A stretch of DNA of 37,014 nt, from NCBI GenBank assembly GCA_016839515.1, contig JAEOUE010000126.1, positions 1 to 37,014 of the forward strand, read 5' to 3'. Positions 16,682 to 23,720 of the stretch are shown piece by piece; position 1 is the first letter of the stretch, and each line of letters starts with the position of its first letter. The notes beneath the pieces are model-generated. The model did not search any database and had not been told where the DNA came from. It saw only the letters and a program-made list of their open reading frames with translations. The translations under genes and the position numbers were made by a program. The stretch is from Candidatus Hodarchaeum mangrovi. Lineage in GTDB: Archaea > Asgardarchaeota > Heimdallarchaeia > Hodarchaeales > Hodarchaeaceae.

Positions 16682-17851
16682 ATGAAAAGACCTTTAAATA
16701 AATCTCTTCTTTCTAATTTACGTTGTACTGCTTGCAAATCTAAATACGAATCTCAAAAAATTTATACTACTTGCCCACGATGTGGCAAAATCCTTTTTGC
16801 TGAATATGAGCTTGAAAAGGCGAAGGAGAATATTTTAAATCTCGAAAATAGAAGTTTTAACATTTGGCGATTTAGCGAAATAATGCCCGTTATAAATCCT
16901 AAATACCAGTATACATTGGGTGAAGGATGGACCCCACTCCTTAAATTGAGAAGATCAGCCAAAAGTCTGAAAAAACTCTTTTTAAAGGATGAAGGATTAA
17001 ACCCAACAGGGACTTTTAAAAGTAGAGGCTTATGTGCTGCTGTTTCTAAAGCAAAAGAGCTTGGGATAACCAAATTTGTTATCCCGACTGCAGGAAATGC
17101 AGGTGCAGCACTAGCTGCTTATTGCGCATGTGTTGGCGCAGAGGCACATATTTTTATGCCCTCTGACACCCCTGAAATGTTAATAGCTGAGGTACGTATG
17201 TTTGGAGGAAATATTACTTTAGTAGATGGTTTAATCAATACTGCTGCTACTCTAGTTCATGAAAAAAGCATAGAATTAAATTGGTTTGATGTTTCAACAT
17301 TAAAAGAACCATATCGTGTAGAGGGGAAGAAAACAATGGCGTTTGAGATTGTAGAACAAAATAATTGGGAAGTCCCAGATGTCATAATTTATCCTACAGG
17401 AGGAGGAACTGGAATTGTGGGGATGTGGAAAGCCTTTAATGAGATGGAAGGATTAGGATTGATAGGATCAAAACGACCTCGGATGGTTTCAGTTCAAACT
17501 GAAGGATGTGCTCCTATTTGGAAGGCTTTTCAAAAAAATCAGACAAAAGCTGAAGAATTTGATAACGCTTCTACTCTTGCACCAGGTTTACGTGTTCCAA
17601 AGGCATTCGGTGATTATTTGATCTTAAGAGCAATCTATGACTCGGGAGGAACTGTGGTTAAAGTTACTGATGCAGAGATAATAAGAGCAATGAATATCCT
17701 AGCAAAAGATGAAGGAATTCTACAAGCTCCAGAAGCAGCAGCTACTTATGCATCATTAGATTATCTATTAGAAAATAAATTTCTAGATAAGAGTGAAGAA
17801 ATAATTCTCTTTGGAACTGGCTCGGGATTGATCTACCCCCATTTATGGTAA
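16682..17851 (+). CDS. thrC: Threonine synthase
   Basis: 389 residues from the ATG at 16682. Fold type II PLP enzyme converting O-phosphohomoserine to threonine. An N-terminal zinc ribbon (CTAC at 15-18, CPRC at 31-34), then TLGEGWTPLLKL, the PLP lysine in NPTGTFKSRG (K113), TAGNAGAALAAYC, a VIIYPTGGGTG phosphate-binding loop and the final ILFGTGSGLIYP. The ATG at 16610 or GTG at 16679 are alternative starts; MKRPLNKSLLSN leads directly into the zinc ribbon as in relatives. Length is near the usual 350-410. No other threonine genes are next to it. Confidence 0.93.
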   Translation: MKRPLNKSLLSNLRCTACKSKYESQKIYTTCPRCGKILFAEYELEKAKENILNLENRSFNIWRFSEIMPVINPKYQYTLGEGWTPLLKLRRSAKSLKKLFLKDEGLNPTGTFKSRGLCAAVSKAKELGITKFVIPTAGNAGAALAAYCACVGAEAHIFMPSDTPEMLIAEVRMFGGNITLVDGLINTAATLVHEKSIELNWFDVSTLKEPYRVEGKKTMAFEIVEQNNWEVPDVIIYPTGGGTGIVGMWKAFNEMEGLGLIGSKRPRMVSVQTEGCAPIWKAFQKNQTKAEEFDNASTLAPGLRVPKAFGDYLILRAIYDSGGTVVKVTDAEIIRAMNILAKDEGILQAPEAAATYASLDYLLENKFLDKSEEIILFGTGSGLIYPHLW

Positions 17852-18447
17852 AAAGATTAATTTTCATGAGAGCTGATTTAAGTGAGTTAATAAAGAAATT
17901 TGACCAATGAGTAGAGTCATACTCAATAAGATAAAGAAGAATCCACTTTATTGAATAACTATCATTTTCAGAAATAAAAAGCTTATCAAAATCAGGGATC
18001 ACGTTTAATTTTTATATCATTTTTATTCTAACTTCATTTAATCTGTCTAAGTAAAGTAATTTAGATTCTCCTTTAAAATGAGGAAGATTAATAGATTCAT
18101 GTAGAAAAAAGGTATATTTCCAATTCTAAAAATCCATCCTTAAGCCAGAGATGTCTTTTAAAATACATAACCATTCTATTGCAACAATTTAAAGTAAAAG
18201 TGTACCAATAACTTCTAAATTTTCTCATTAAGTATAAAATCGTGAACATCAGTATCTAGTACACTTATTATTTCTAACCTCCTTCCTTTAAACTAAAAGA
18301 AGTTGTGTATTTGACGGAAATTCATCCTCAAAGAAAGGAGAATAAATTTGAAGATCTTTCTTTCGCATATATATATGAAAAAATTTCCGAATTATTAAAT
18401 ATCTCGTTCTAAAGCTTGGATTTTCAGTTTTATGGAGTAATGTTGCC
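17852..18447 (-). other. Intergenic region with possible decayed minus-strand gene
   Basis: About 600 bases without an intact gene. On the minus strand one frame from about 18108 to 17852 has a single stop (at 18014-18012) and reads as protein-like sequence (FLHESINLPHFKGESK, then IPDFDKLFISENDSYSIKW); a piece further upstream (SVLDTDVHDFILNEK) lies in another frame behind a GGAGGT. They may be parts of one decayed gene. I do not recognise it, and the evidence is weak. Confidence 0.3.
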
Positions 18448-18798
18448 ATGTCATTAATCCAAGAAAATAAACGAATGGTCCGTGAACGAAAAACAATAGA
18501 CATTATGATCCAGATTTATTGTAATGATAAACACAATACAAAGGATAATTTGTGTGAAGAATGTATTGAATTAAAGATTTATGCCAACATTCGTTTAGAT
18601 AAATGTCCATATGGAGTAAATAAAACAACATGCAATAAATGTCCAGTCCATTGCTATAAACCTGAAATGAGGGAAAGAATCCGAGAGGTAATGCGACATT
18701 CTGGGCCGAAGATGAGTTATAAGCATCCTATTCTAGCTTTTTATCATCTTGTTAATGGACTTAGAAAACCAAAACTTAGGGAAAAAGAGCAAAAATAA
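18448..18798 (+). CDS. YgbA-like protein ('nitrous oxide-stimulated promoter' family)
   Basis: 116 residues, ATG start. The pattern of REx-TIDIMIQIYC, the CEEC pair, YANIRLDKCPYG, CNKCPVHCY and MRERIREVMRHSGPKMSYKHPILAFYH matches the family named after the nitrous oxide-stimulated promoter (YgbA of enterobacteria). The eight cysteines plus His suggest a metal or Fe-S site. In E. coli it is regulated with nitric oxide stress genes; its exact role is not established. Single gene, with a possible terminator hairpin 52 bases after the stop. Confidence 0.8.
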   Translation: MSLIQENKRMVRERKTIDIMIQIYCNDKHNTKDNLCEECIELKIYANIRLDKCPYGVNKTTCNKCPVHCYKPEMRERIREVMRHSGPKMSYKHPILAFYHLVNGLRKPKLREKEQK

Positions 18799-18849
18799 GC
18801 TGATCCATATCCTACGATTGGTAAAAATGGATGTTTTATTAAATTAAAC

Positions 18850-18865
18850 CCAATTAGTGAATTGG
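18850..18865 (+). terminator. Possible terminator hairpin
   Basis: CCAATT-AGTG-AATTGG, six base pairs and a four-base loop, followed by TCTTTAAATTTG, 52 bases past the stop of the YgbA-like gene. A weak stem and T-rich tail make a termination role plausible. Confidence 0.35.
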
Positions 18866-18959
18866 TCTTTAAATTTGACTTTATTGCAATTTCTATAGCT
18901 ATATCAAAAAATTAAGTGTATAATTGAAAGGTAAAAAATCTGATAAAAAAAAATTTACA

Positions 18960-19113
18960 TTCTTAAGGATATTTAAGAAAAAGGTTCTCCTTCCCAAAGG
19001 GTGAAAGAAGTGGAGTTGGACAGAATGAGTCGTAAGGGGAAGCTTTATAGCCATATTTCCTAGTGGGTTATATACGACTAATTAAGACCGACTAGTTAAC
19101 CCACCATTCTGTC
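18960..19113. ncRNA. Candidate structured RNA with several nested stems
   Basis: In a gene-free stretch, four hairpins lie in a row. TTCTTAA (18960-18966) pairs with TTAAGAA (18973-18979). CTCC (18987-18990) pairs with GGAG (19012-19015) around CCCAAAGGG. GACAGAATG (19019-19027) pairs with CATTCTGTC (19105-19113), and inside it GTGGGTTA (19063-19070) pairs with TAACCCAC (19097-19104), so the two stems abut; between them GGAA/TTCC could form a third arm. This makes a three-way-junction shape. It does not match tRNA, 5S, RNase P or SRP motifs that I know. Strand is not determined. Confidence 0.4.
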
Positions 19114-19249
19114 TTATGATCAAATTAGGCATTGATTAAGTTATAAATCTACAGCTGAGTTATCAAAACAATAATTCATTAATTTAGTTTTTAATACATG
19201 ATTTAACAGCCTTTTTTTCACTAACCAGACCTTAAGTCATGTGACTAAT

Positions 19250-19285
19250 TTTATATGCATTTAATGTTATAGTATTGCATATAAA
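19250..19285. repeat. 10-bp inverted repeat with TATA-like halves
   Basis: TTTATATGCA (19250-19259) and TGCATATAAA (19276-19285) are perfect complements with a 16-base spacer. Each half could act as a TATA box in opposite directions. No gene follows directly; a small ORF starts at 19510. The surrounding 330 bases contain nothing else I can support. Confidence 0.5.
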
Positions 19286-19443
19286 GGAGAGAATAGCCAA
19301 TTTGTTACTATTCATAAAGATTAGAAGGTTTTCCATAAAAATTTTTAGATAATCCATCTTAATTAAAATTGTTAAATTTTTTAAAAAATAAAATATCTCC
19401 GACAAAATTCTAGAGAATTATTTTCCATCTGAAAGAAGAAAAA

Positions 19444-19451
19444 TTTATATA
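19444..19451 (+). promoter_or_regulatory. TATA box for the small ORF at 19510
   Basis: TTTATATA preceded by an A-rich GAAAAA, which resembles a BRE. The expected start is near 19475. A seven-codon frame from TTG at 19477 to TGA at 19500, with AGGAGTGAT upstream of it, could be a leader peptide, although that site would lie before the predicted start. Confidence 0.5.
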
Positions 19452-19509
19452 GCTCGTTCAATTAGGAGTGATTAATTTGAAGCTTATGACGTTTAAGTGA
19501 GATATATGT

Positions 19510-19686
19510 ATGAAAAACCCACCTACTTCTTCTCATAATGCTAATTGTCAAGATATACAGGAAAAACAGCTTGAAAACATCACAGAAAAGATAGTAGTAT
19601 GTCAAACTGAGCAGGGGCCTGAAACGTTTCGAAAATATTCTCTTAAAAATGCGATTGAAGAATTAGATGAGCTTTTTGATAGTTAA
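19510..19686 (+). CDS. Small hypothetical protein, 58 residues
   Basis: ATG to TAA, with GTGAGAT seven bases upstream as a possible ribosome site and a good TATA box at 19444. The N-terminus is polar, and the C-terminal half (SLKNAIEELDELFDS) forms a short acidic helix. One cysteine near 13 and another at 31. Codon use is like the neighbouring genes. I do not recognise it. It is convergent with the DUF362 gene, 12 bases away. Confidence 0.55.
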   Translation: MKNPPTSSHNANCQDIQEKQLENITEKIVVCQTEQGPETFRKYSLKNAIEELDELFDS

Positions 19687-19698
19687 ATAATATTCTAA

Positions 19699-20589
19699 CT
19701 AATTTAACATTTTTTTGATTTTTTCTACATAATTCTGGCTGTACTTATCATAACCCACTAAATCTATTTTCTCTAAGCTCTTAATACCTAAAGATAATTC
19801 AATAGCTCGAGCGATTTGTTCTTGATCGAGAATAGATCCTTTAGATACCTCGGGAGTTGTTCCTAATTCTCTGAGAATAGCTACTCCAATAGAATCGATG
19901 GCTATTCTATCAGTACTTGCTAACATTACTTGTGCATTCTTAAGCGATCCTTTAGCTGGACCTCCAGTCACAAACGCATCAACTCCATCTAAAATTATTA
20001 GAGAAGGATTATAAATTTGATTGATTTCTGCGATCATTTTCCGGATATGAGGAGATGAATGAAGTTCACTCATATAATTATAACCATCTCGCGGCACTAA
20101 ACCTACAGAAATCTTCAAGGAGAGAGTGAAATGTCCCCCAAATTGATGGGTTTTAAGACATGGAAGAGTAATAATGGCATCCGCTGTTTCTAATAATTTA
20201 GGGTAAAGAAAACCTTTTTTCCAATGCAAATCGTCAGAATTATAAGGAATCCAATGAGTTTGAGGTTGTGAAAGGTCAATAATATCGAAATTCCCTAATT
20301 CTTCTTGTAATGTATACAATCCTTTAATTACCATTGTTTGATGGGTATTTGCCGGACCTGATCTTTCCATTACTATCACTTTTTTTGCTCCCACCGATAT
20401 TAGATGAGAAATTAATTCTCTAATAATAGTTATATCGGTTGATGCTGGAGGTGGATCAGCTGTATTAAAATTGGGTTTTATAATTATAGTTTTATTCTGA
20501 AAAGTACGAAAAGTATCTGTATAATATTGAAAAATTTTTTTCATACCATCAATGCGACTTTTTGTTTTAACAACCAGTACTTTAACCAT
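19699..20589 (-). CDS. DUF362 protein
   Basis: 297 residues from the ATG at 20589; the TTG two codons upstream is less likely. IIIKPNFNTADPPPASTD, VIVMERSGPANTHQT, LPCLKTHQFGGHFTLSLK and ILDGVDAFVTGGPAKGS are the ordered signatures of DUF362. Many family members carry C-terminal ferredoxin domains; this one does not. The biochemical role is not established. It begins 12 bases after the end of the frameshifted TM2 gene and about 700 bases below the zinc-ribbon gene on the same strand, so the three probably form one operon. Confidence 0.88.
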   Translation of the reverse strand: MVKVLVVKTKSRIDGMKKIFQYYTDTFRTFQNKTIIIKPNFNTADPPPASTDITIIRELISHLISVGAKKVIVMERSGPANTHQTMVIKGLYTLQEELGNFDIIDLSQPQTHWIPYNSDDLHWKKGFLYPKLLETADAIITLPCLKTHQFGGHFTLSLKISVGLVPRDGYNYMSELHSSPHIRKMIAEINQIYNPSLIILDGVDAFVTGGPAKGSLKNAQVMLASTDRIAIDSIGVAILRELGTTPEVSKGSILDQEQIARAIELSLGIKSLEKIDLVGYDKYSQNYVEKIKKMLN

Positions 20590-20601
20590 GATCAATTCAC
20601 T

Positions 20602-21212
20602 TTACCATTTTTTTACAAAATACCCCATATGATCTCGCATACTACCAAATAGAATCTGTAATAAATCAATTAGCCAACCTAGACCAAAAAAGCCAAATGT
20701 TACGAGATAAATTAATCCTGAAAAACTTTTCCCAGATAAAATCGATGAACACCAAAAAATCCTAAGAAGAAGCAAAGGAGAAGAGTAACCAATCGGTTTT
20801 TTTCCGAAATTGGATAGATTGTTTGATAAGGAGTTGGTGTTCTATACAGAGGTCGAATTTCCCTACTAGGGCTAGTTTGTGTGGAAGGAGTAGGAGAGTA
20901 AGATGGTGGAGAGACATTTTCTTGTGTTAAGCTATTTCCGCAATTGGAACAGAATTTTCCTTTATGAATATTTTTCCTTCCACAGGTTGGACAAAACCGT
21001 GCAGTTGAAGAATCCAAATTTATATCTGGAAAATAGGAAAAACTAGTTTTACAAAAAGAGCACTGGTCAAGTCCAGCATCTATTGATGCATTAATTGAAT
21101 CCAAGCAGTATTTACGTCCACAATTAGGGCAAGTGATCCCCTTTTTTAGAACTGGATGAGTAGCTTCACATAAACCATAATAATATACATTTATATCAGA
21201 GCTTTCAGCCAT
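20602..21212 (-). CDS. Zinc-ribbon TM2-domain membrane protein, frameshifted
   Basis: The plain frame from 21212 ends at 20712 with FFGVHRFYLGKVFQD, in the middle of a TM2 domain. Reading one base back at the A-run 20727-20730 restores GKSFSGLIYLVTFGFFG, GWLIDLLQILFGSMRD and a C-terminal YFVKKW stop at 20602-20604, which is the rest of the TM2 domain (about 200 residues in total). The N-terminal half has zinc-ribbon knuckles: CPNCGRKYC, CSFC, FCPTCG and FCSNCG, then a Ser/Pro/Thr linker. The run GGAAAAGTTTTT allows slippage on a lysine AAA codon, so a programmed -1 shift, a real mutation or a sequencing error are all possible. Membrane protein; partner of the zinc-ribbon gene upstream. Confidence 0.75.
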
Positions 21213-21294
21213 TGAATGAACAACAATTATAAAAAAAGGTATATACTTCTATTATTTTGTTATCTCATAAAATTATTTCCTAATTTAAAAGGAA

Positions 21295-21816
21295 TTATCC
21301 AAAAACTCGCTTCATTAGAAGAGAGAGCCGTTGTTGGATTAGGGGGTCAGAATCCCCTAAACTGCTGATTTTATTCCAAGCGTCCTCTGTTAATCCGTAT
21401 TCCTGTAGACGATCAGGGAGAATCATATTCCACCTTAAAGCTCCTTCTTGATAATTTGGTGCTTTATCTAGGATAATCTGAAATTCAATGCTTAATTGAA
21501 AATAGACTTTAAGTGAAGCAGGATCAAGTGAAACACCTTCAAGAGGGGGAAATAAGGGTTCTAAAGGCAAGTTCTGAGATACTTTCTTCGGTTTGATTCC
21601 TAATTCACTGAGGTAACCAAAGAAATCAGGGATTTGGGGAAAATTAGAGTCAAAAAATTCAGCGTTTTTATCAAAGGGGGCATCCTGAGGATTTATGCCT
21701 TTTGAAAAATCATGCTGTAGATCGACTGGAATAACTGGTTTAACTTCAATATTTTTTTTGGTCAGGGCTTCTTTATTTCCACAATGTGGACATGGATTTC
21801 GCTCATCTAATTTCAT
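21295..21816 (-). CDS. Zinc-ribbon protein, unknown
   Basis: 173 residues from the ATG at 21816. The first residues after the start have CPHCG, one half of a zinc ribbon. The same frame upstream reads PVCKKCHNYV, the other half, so the true N-terminus is probably 10-12 residues further up, but no ATG, GTG or TTG occurs there before a stop at 21879-21877; a GGAGG lies at 21862-21858 with an ATT at 21855 and a GTT at 21849. The rest is mostly helical and ends with LQEYGLTEDAWNKI. No relative recognised. Same strand as the TM2 gene, 82 bases upstream. Confidence 0.65.
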   Translation of the reverse strand: MKLDERNPCPHCGNKEALTKKNIEVKPVIPVDLQHDFSKGINPQDAPFDKNAEFFDSNFPQIPDFFGYLSELGIKPKKVSQNLPLEPLFPPLEGVSLDPASLKVYFQLSIEFQIILDKAPNYQEGALRWNMILPDRLQEYGLTEDAWNKISSLGDSDPLIQQRLSLLMKRVFG

Positions 21817-21879
21817 GACATAATTATGACACTTTTTACAGACAGGAACTGTAATTTCCTCCGAGAATGAGGACCTTTA

Positions 21880-22295
21880 CTCATTAACGAAATATAGTTT
21901 TTGTGACTTAAAAAGTATCTAGTTAGGTAGTGAAATCAATCTCTCATCAAGTCTATAATAAAATTAGATCTCACAATTTTGGCTATGTCAATAAAACTAT
22001 GATTCTACTATTAAATCCTCAAATCAATATAAAAATGAGTAGAATCAGTTATATTAACTAGGAATGTGCTTAATTGGTACCGTAGTTGCTCCCATTCTTA
22101 GTATGCTATATCAAATTTGTTATAATTCACAGCAGAACTATTAGTTGAGAGTTCAAGTAATCCTTCATATACTGCTGGAAAAGAAGTTGCTTGATTATAA
22201 GATATTTTATGAAAAGATCAGTAGAGGGTGGAATTTTTGGGATTTTAGTCATTTCCCATCCATAAAAGGTGGGAAAATTCCCATGCTGTCCAAAA
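21880..22295. other. Intergenic region, no intact gene
   Basis: About 400 bases. A short plus-strand frame near 22135-22191 (AELLVESSSNPSYTAGKEVA) could be an upstream part of the chemotaxis-receptor relic that follows, as such repeats of Ser/Ala/Glu occur in the signalling domain, but this is not secure. Nothing else is visible. Confidence 0.4.
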
Positions 22296-22739
22296 ATATC
22301 GGTACAACCTGATAGAATGAAAATTGAGGCAAGTCAAACAAGGATAGCATGGATCTTAAGATGTTGCATAAAAAACAATTCGAAATTTAATTGATAAATG
22401 TTAATAAATGTTATGATTGATTCATTAACGTTTAAGGAATTTCTAGTCGTCGTTGATAATACTCGATGGTTAGCAGAAGGAACAAAACAGAATTCATAGA
22501 TTATAAACACAACTGTGAATGGAATAGTAAAAAAGTTTAATAATTCAGTAGATACGATCCAAGAAACATTCAAGAATTTTGTTACTGAGTCAGAAGAATT
22601 TTTTGCCTCTTCTGAGGAAGTTATAGCTAGTATCGTGGAACAAAATACTAGTATGGCGAAATTAACTTCCTCATCTCAGGACTTAATTTACCTTGGGAGT
22701 AGATCATCCAAACAAATCTTGAAATCTTGGATCTTTTAG
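22296..22739 (+). pseudogene. Methyl-accepting chemotaxis protein signalling-domain relic
   Basis: One reading frame, interrupted by stops at 22392-22397 and a TAG at 22497-22499, encodes recognisable pieces of the MCP signalling domain in order: QPDRMKIEASQTRIA (compare QTNLLALNAAIEAARAG), then FLVVVDNTRWLAEGTKQNS (compare FAVVADEVRKLAE) and finally SSEEVIASIVEQNTSMAKL (compare SSEEIAASIEEQNASMEEI). The last open segment alone (22515-22739, GTG start) was long enough to look like a gene. Between the first two pieces is an AT-rich stretch with short direct repeats. The gene must once have been much longer; the upstream sensor part is not found. It has lost the ability to make a receptor. Confidence 0.75.
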
Positions 22740-23419
22740 CGATGTGATTGTAGAAATTTATTAGTAAGTCGAATAAAACAGTTCTCCAGTCCTTGGGAAG
22801 AAGAAGGATCTTCAAAATCAATCTCACAATAATCCATATTATGTAGATATGCATAATGATATCCTTCCTTTGACGAAACACTGCTCTTTTCCAAAACTTT
22901 TGTCTCTGGCTTATGGTTTTTTTTCTTTTTTAATCTGAAATTTGATCTTTTTCGTAAAATAAAATGAAGAATAGGACTCAATTTCCCCTTCTGTGGGCGA
23001 ACTGTGTTTTTATCAGATAATTTGGTTACTTTCTGGGTTTTTTGAGGATAATTTTTTATTCCCAACAGCAGGATAGGAATATCTTTGGAGGGTACATGTT
23101 TCCGAAATTCCATTATCCAATTCGGAATTGCTGCAATGCTTTGTTTATCTTCTATTAAAAAAAAGATCATGCAAGCAGAAGCTCCTCGATAGTAACTTGG
23201 ACGTAACTTTCCGAAAAATTCCTGGCCAGCAGTATCTACAAGAATCAATTTAATATTATTATTTTCAATTGTAATTTTCTTTGTAGTTATATCTACTCCT
23301 AAAGTTGGAAGATAATTCTTGTCAAATTTATTCTCAGCATATCTTCTAATTAAAGAAGTCTTTGGTGAAGAGGGTGATCCAATAGCACAAATTTTGAAAA
23401 GATATTCATTTGAAACCAA
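22736..23419 (-). CDS. Rab/Ras-like small GTPase with altered motifs
   Basis: 227 residues, TTG start preceded by GAGGGTGAC, a good ribosome site. The fold is that of eukaryotic Rab/Ras proteins: switch I YLPTLGVDITTK, G3 VDTAGQEFFGKLRPSYYRGA (residues 61-80), with the catalytic Gln at 66. The P-loop is GSPSSPKTS (14-22), where Pro19 takes the place of the invariant glycine before Lys-Thr. The guanine-specificity NKxD is replaced by GIKNYP (120-125), and after it come about 45 basic residues with no G5 SAK; the tail aligns again at DPSSSQGLENCFIRL. It ends over the end of the MCP relic. Probably binds nucleotide poorly or differently. Such GTPases are abundant in Asgard archaea. Confidence 0.8.
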   Translation of the reverse strand: MVSNEYLFKICAIGSPSSPKTSLIRRYAENKFDKNYLPTLGVDITTKKITIENNNIKLILVDTAGQEFFGKLRPSYYRGASACMIFFLIEDKQSIAAIPNWIMEFRKHVPSKDIPILLLGIKNYPQKTQKVTKLSDKNTVRPQKGKLSPILHFILRKRSNFRLKKKKNHKPETKVLEKSSVSSKEGYHYAYLHNMDYCEIDFEDPSSSQGLENCFIRLTNKFLQSHR

Positions 23420-23541
23420 TGTGTCACCCTCATGCTCACATTAAGTCCCGGATTTCATAAAACTATCCAGAGAAATTCTCCGACAATAAGTTGAAAAAAG
23501 AAATTGGTTATCGAAGAAGGAATTAGGAAAAAAAAAATGTG

Positions 23542-23613
23542 TGGTTGCATGGAATGGGTCAATCACAACAACATAATATGTTATATTCATGACCCCACTA
23601 TAACTTGCAACCA
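23542..23613. ncRNA. 72-base element with three nested inverted repeats
   Basis: TGGTTGCA (23542-23549) pairs with TGCAACCA (23606-23613); inside, TGGGTCA (23555-23561) pairs with TGACCC(C)A (23590-23597), and at the centre AACATA-A-TATGTT (23570-23582) is symmetric. Together they form one long imperfect hairpin. It lies in the divergent gap between the GTPase and the amylase genes, 108 bases before the latter. It could be a small RNA, a leader element or a protein-binding array. I know of no matching family. Confidence 0.4.
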
Positions 23614-23720
23614 ATTATGTTCTTTTAATTTAGTCTTAAAAGTTCTACTAAAAATACTTGATAAAGAATAAAAAAAACTGTGTTTATCAAACTTAATACA
23701 TTGGTTCTGGTAAGAAAATA

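Noticed and set aside
17742..18002. Minus-strand frame overlapping the end of threonine synthase
   Set aside because: The 3' half is antisense to thrC; only its upstream half could belong to a decayed gene, so it is treated under the intergenic region.
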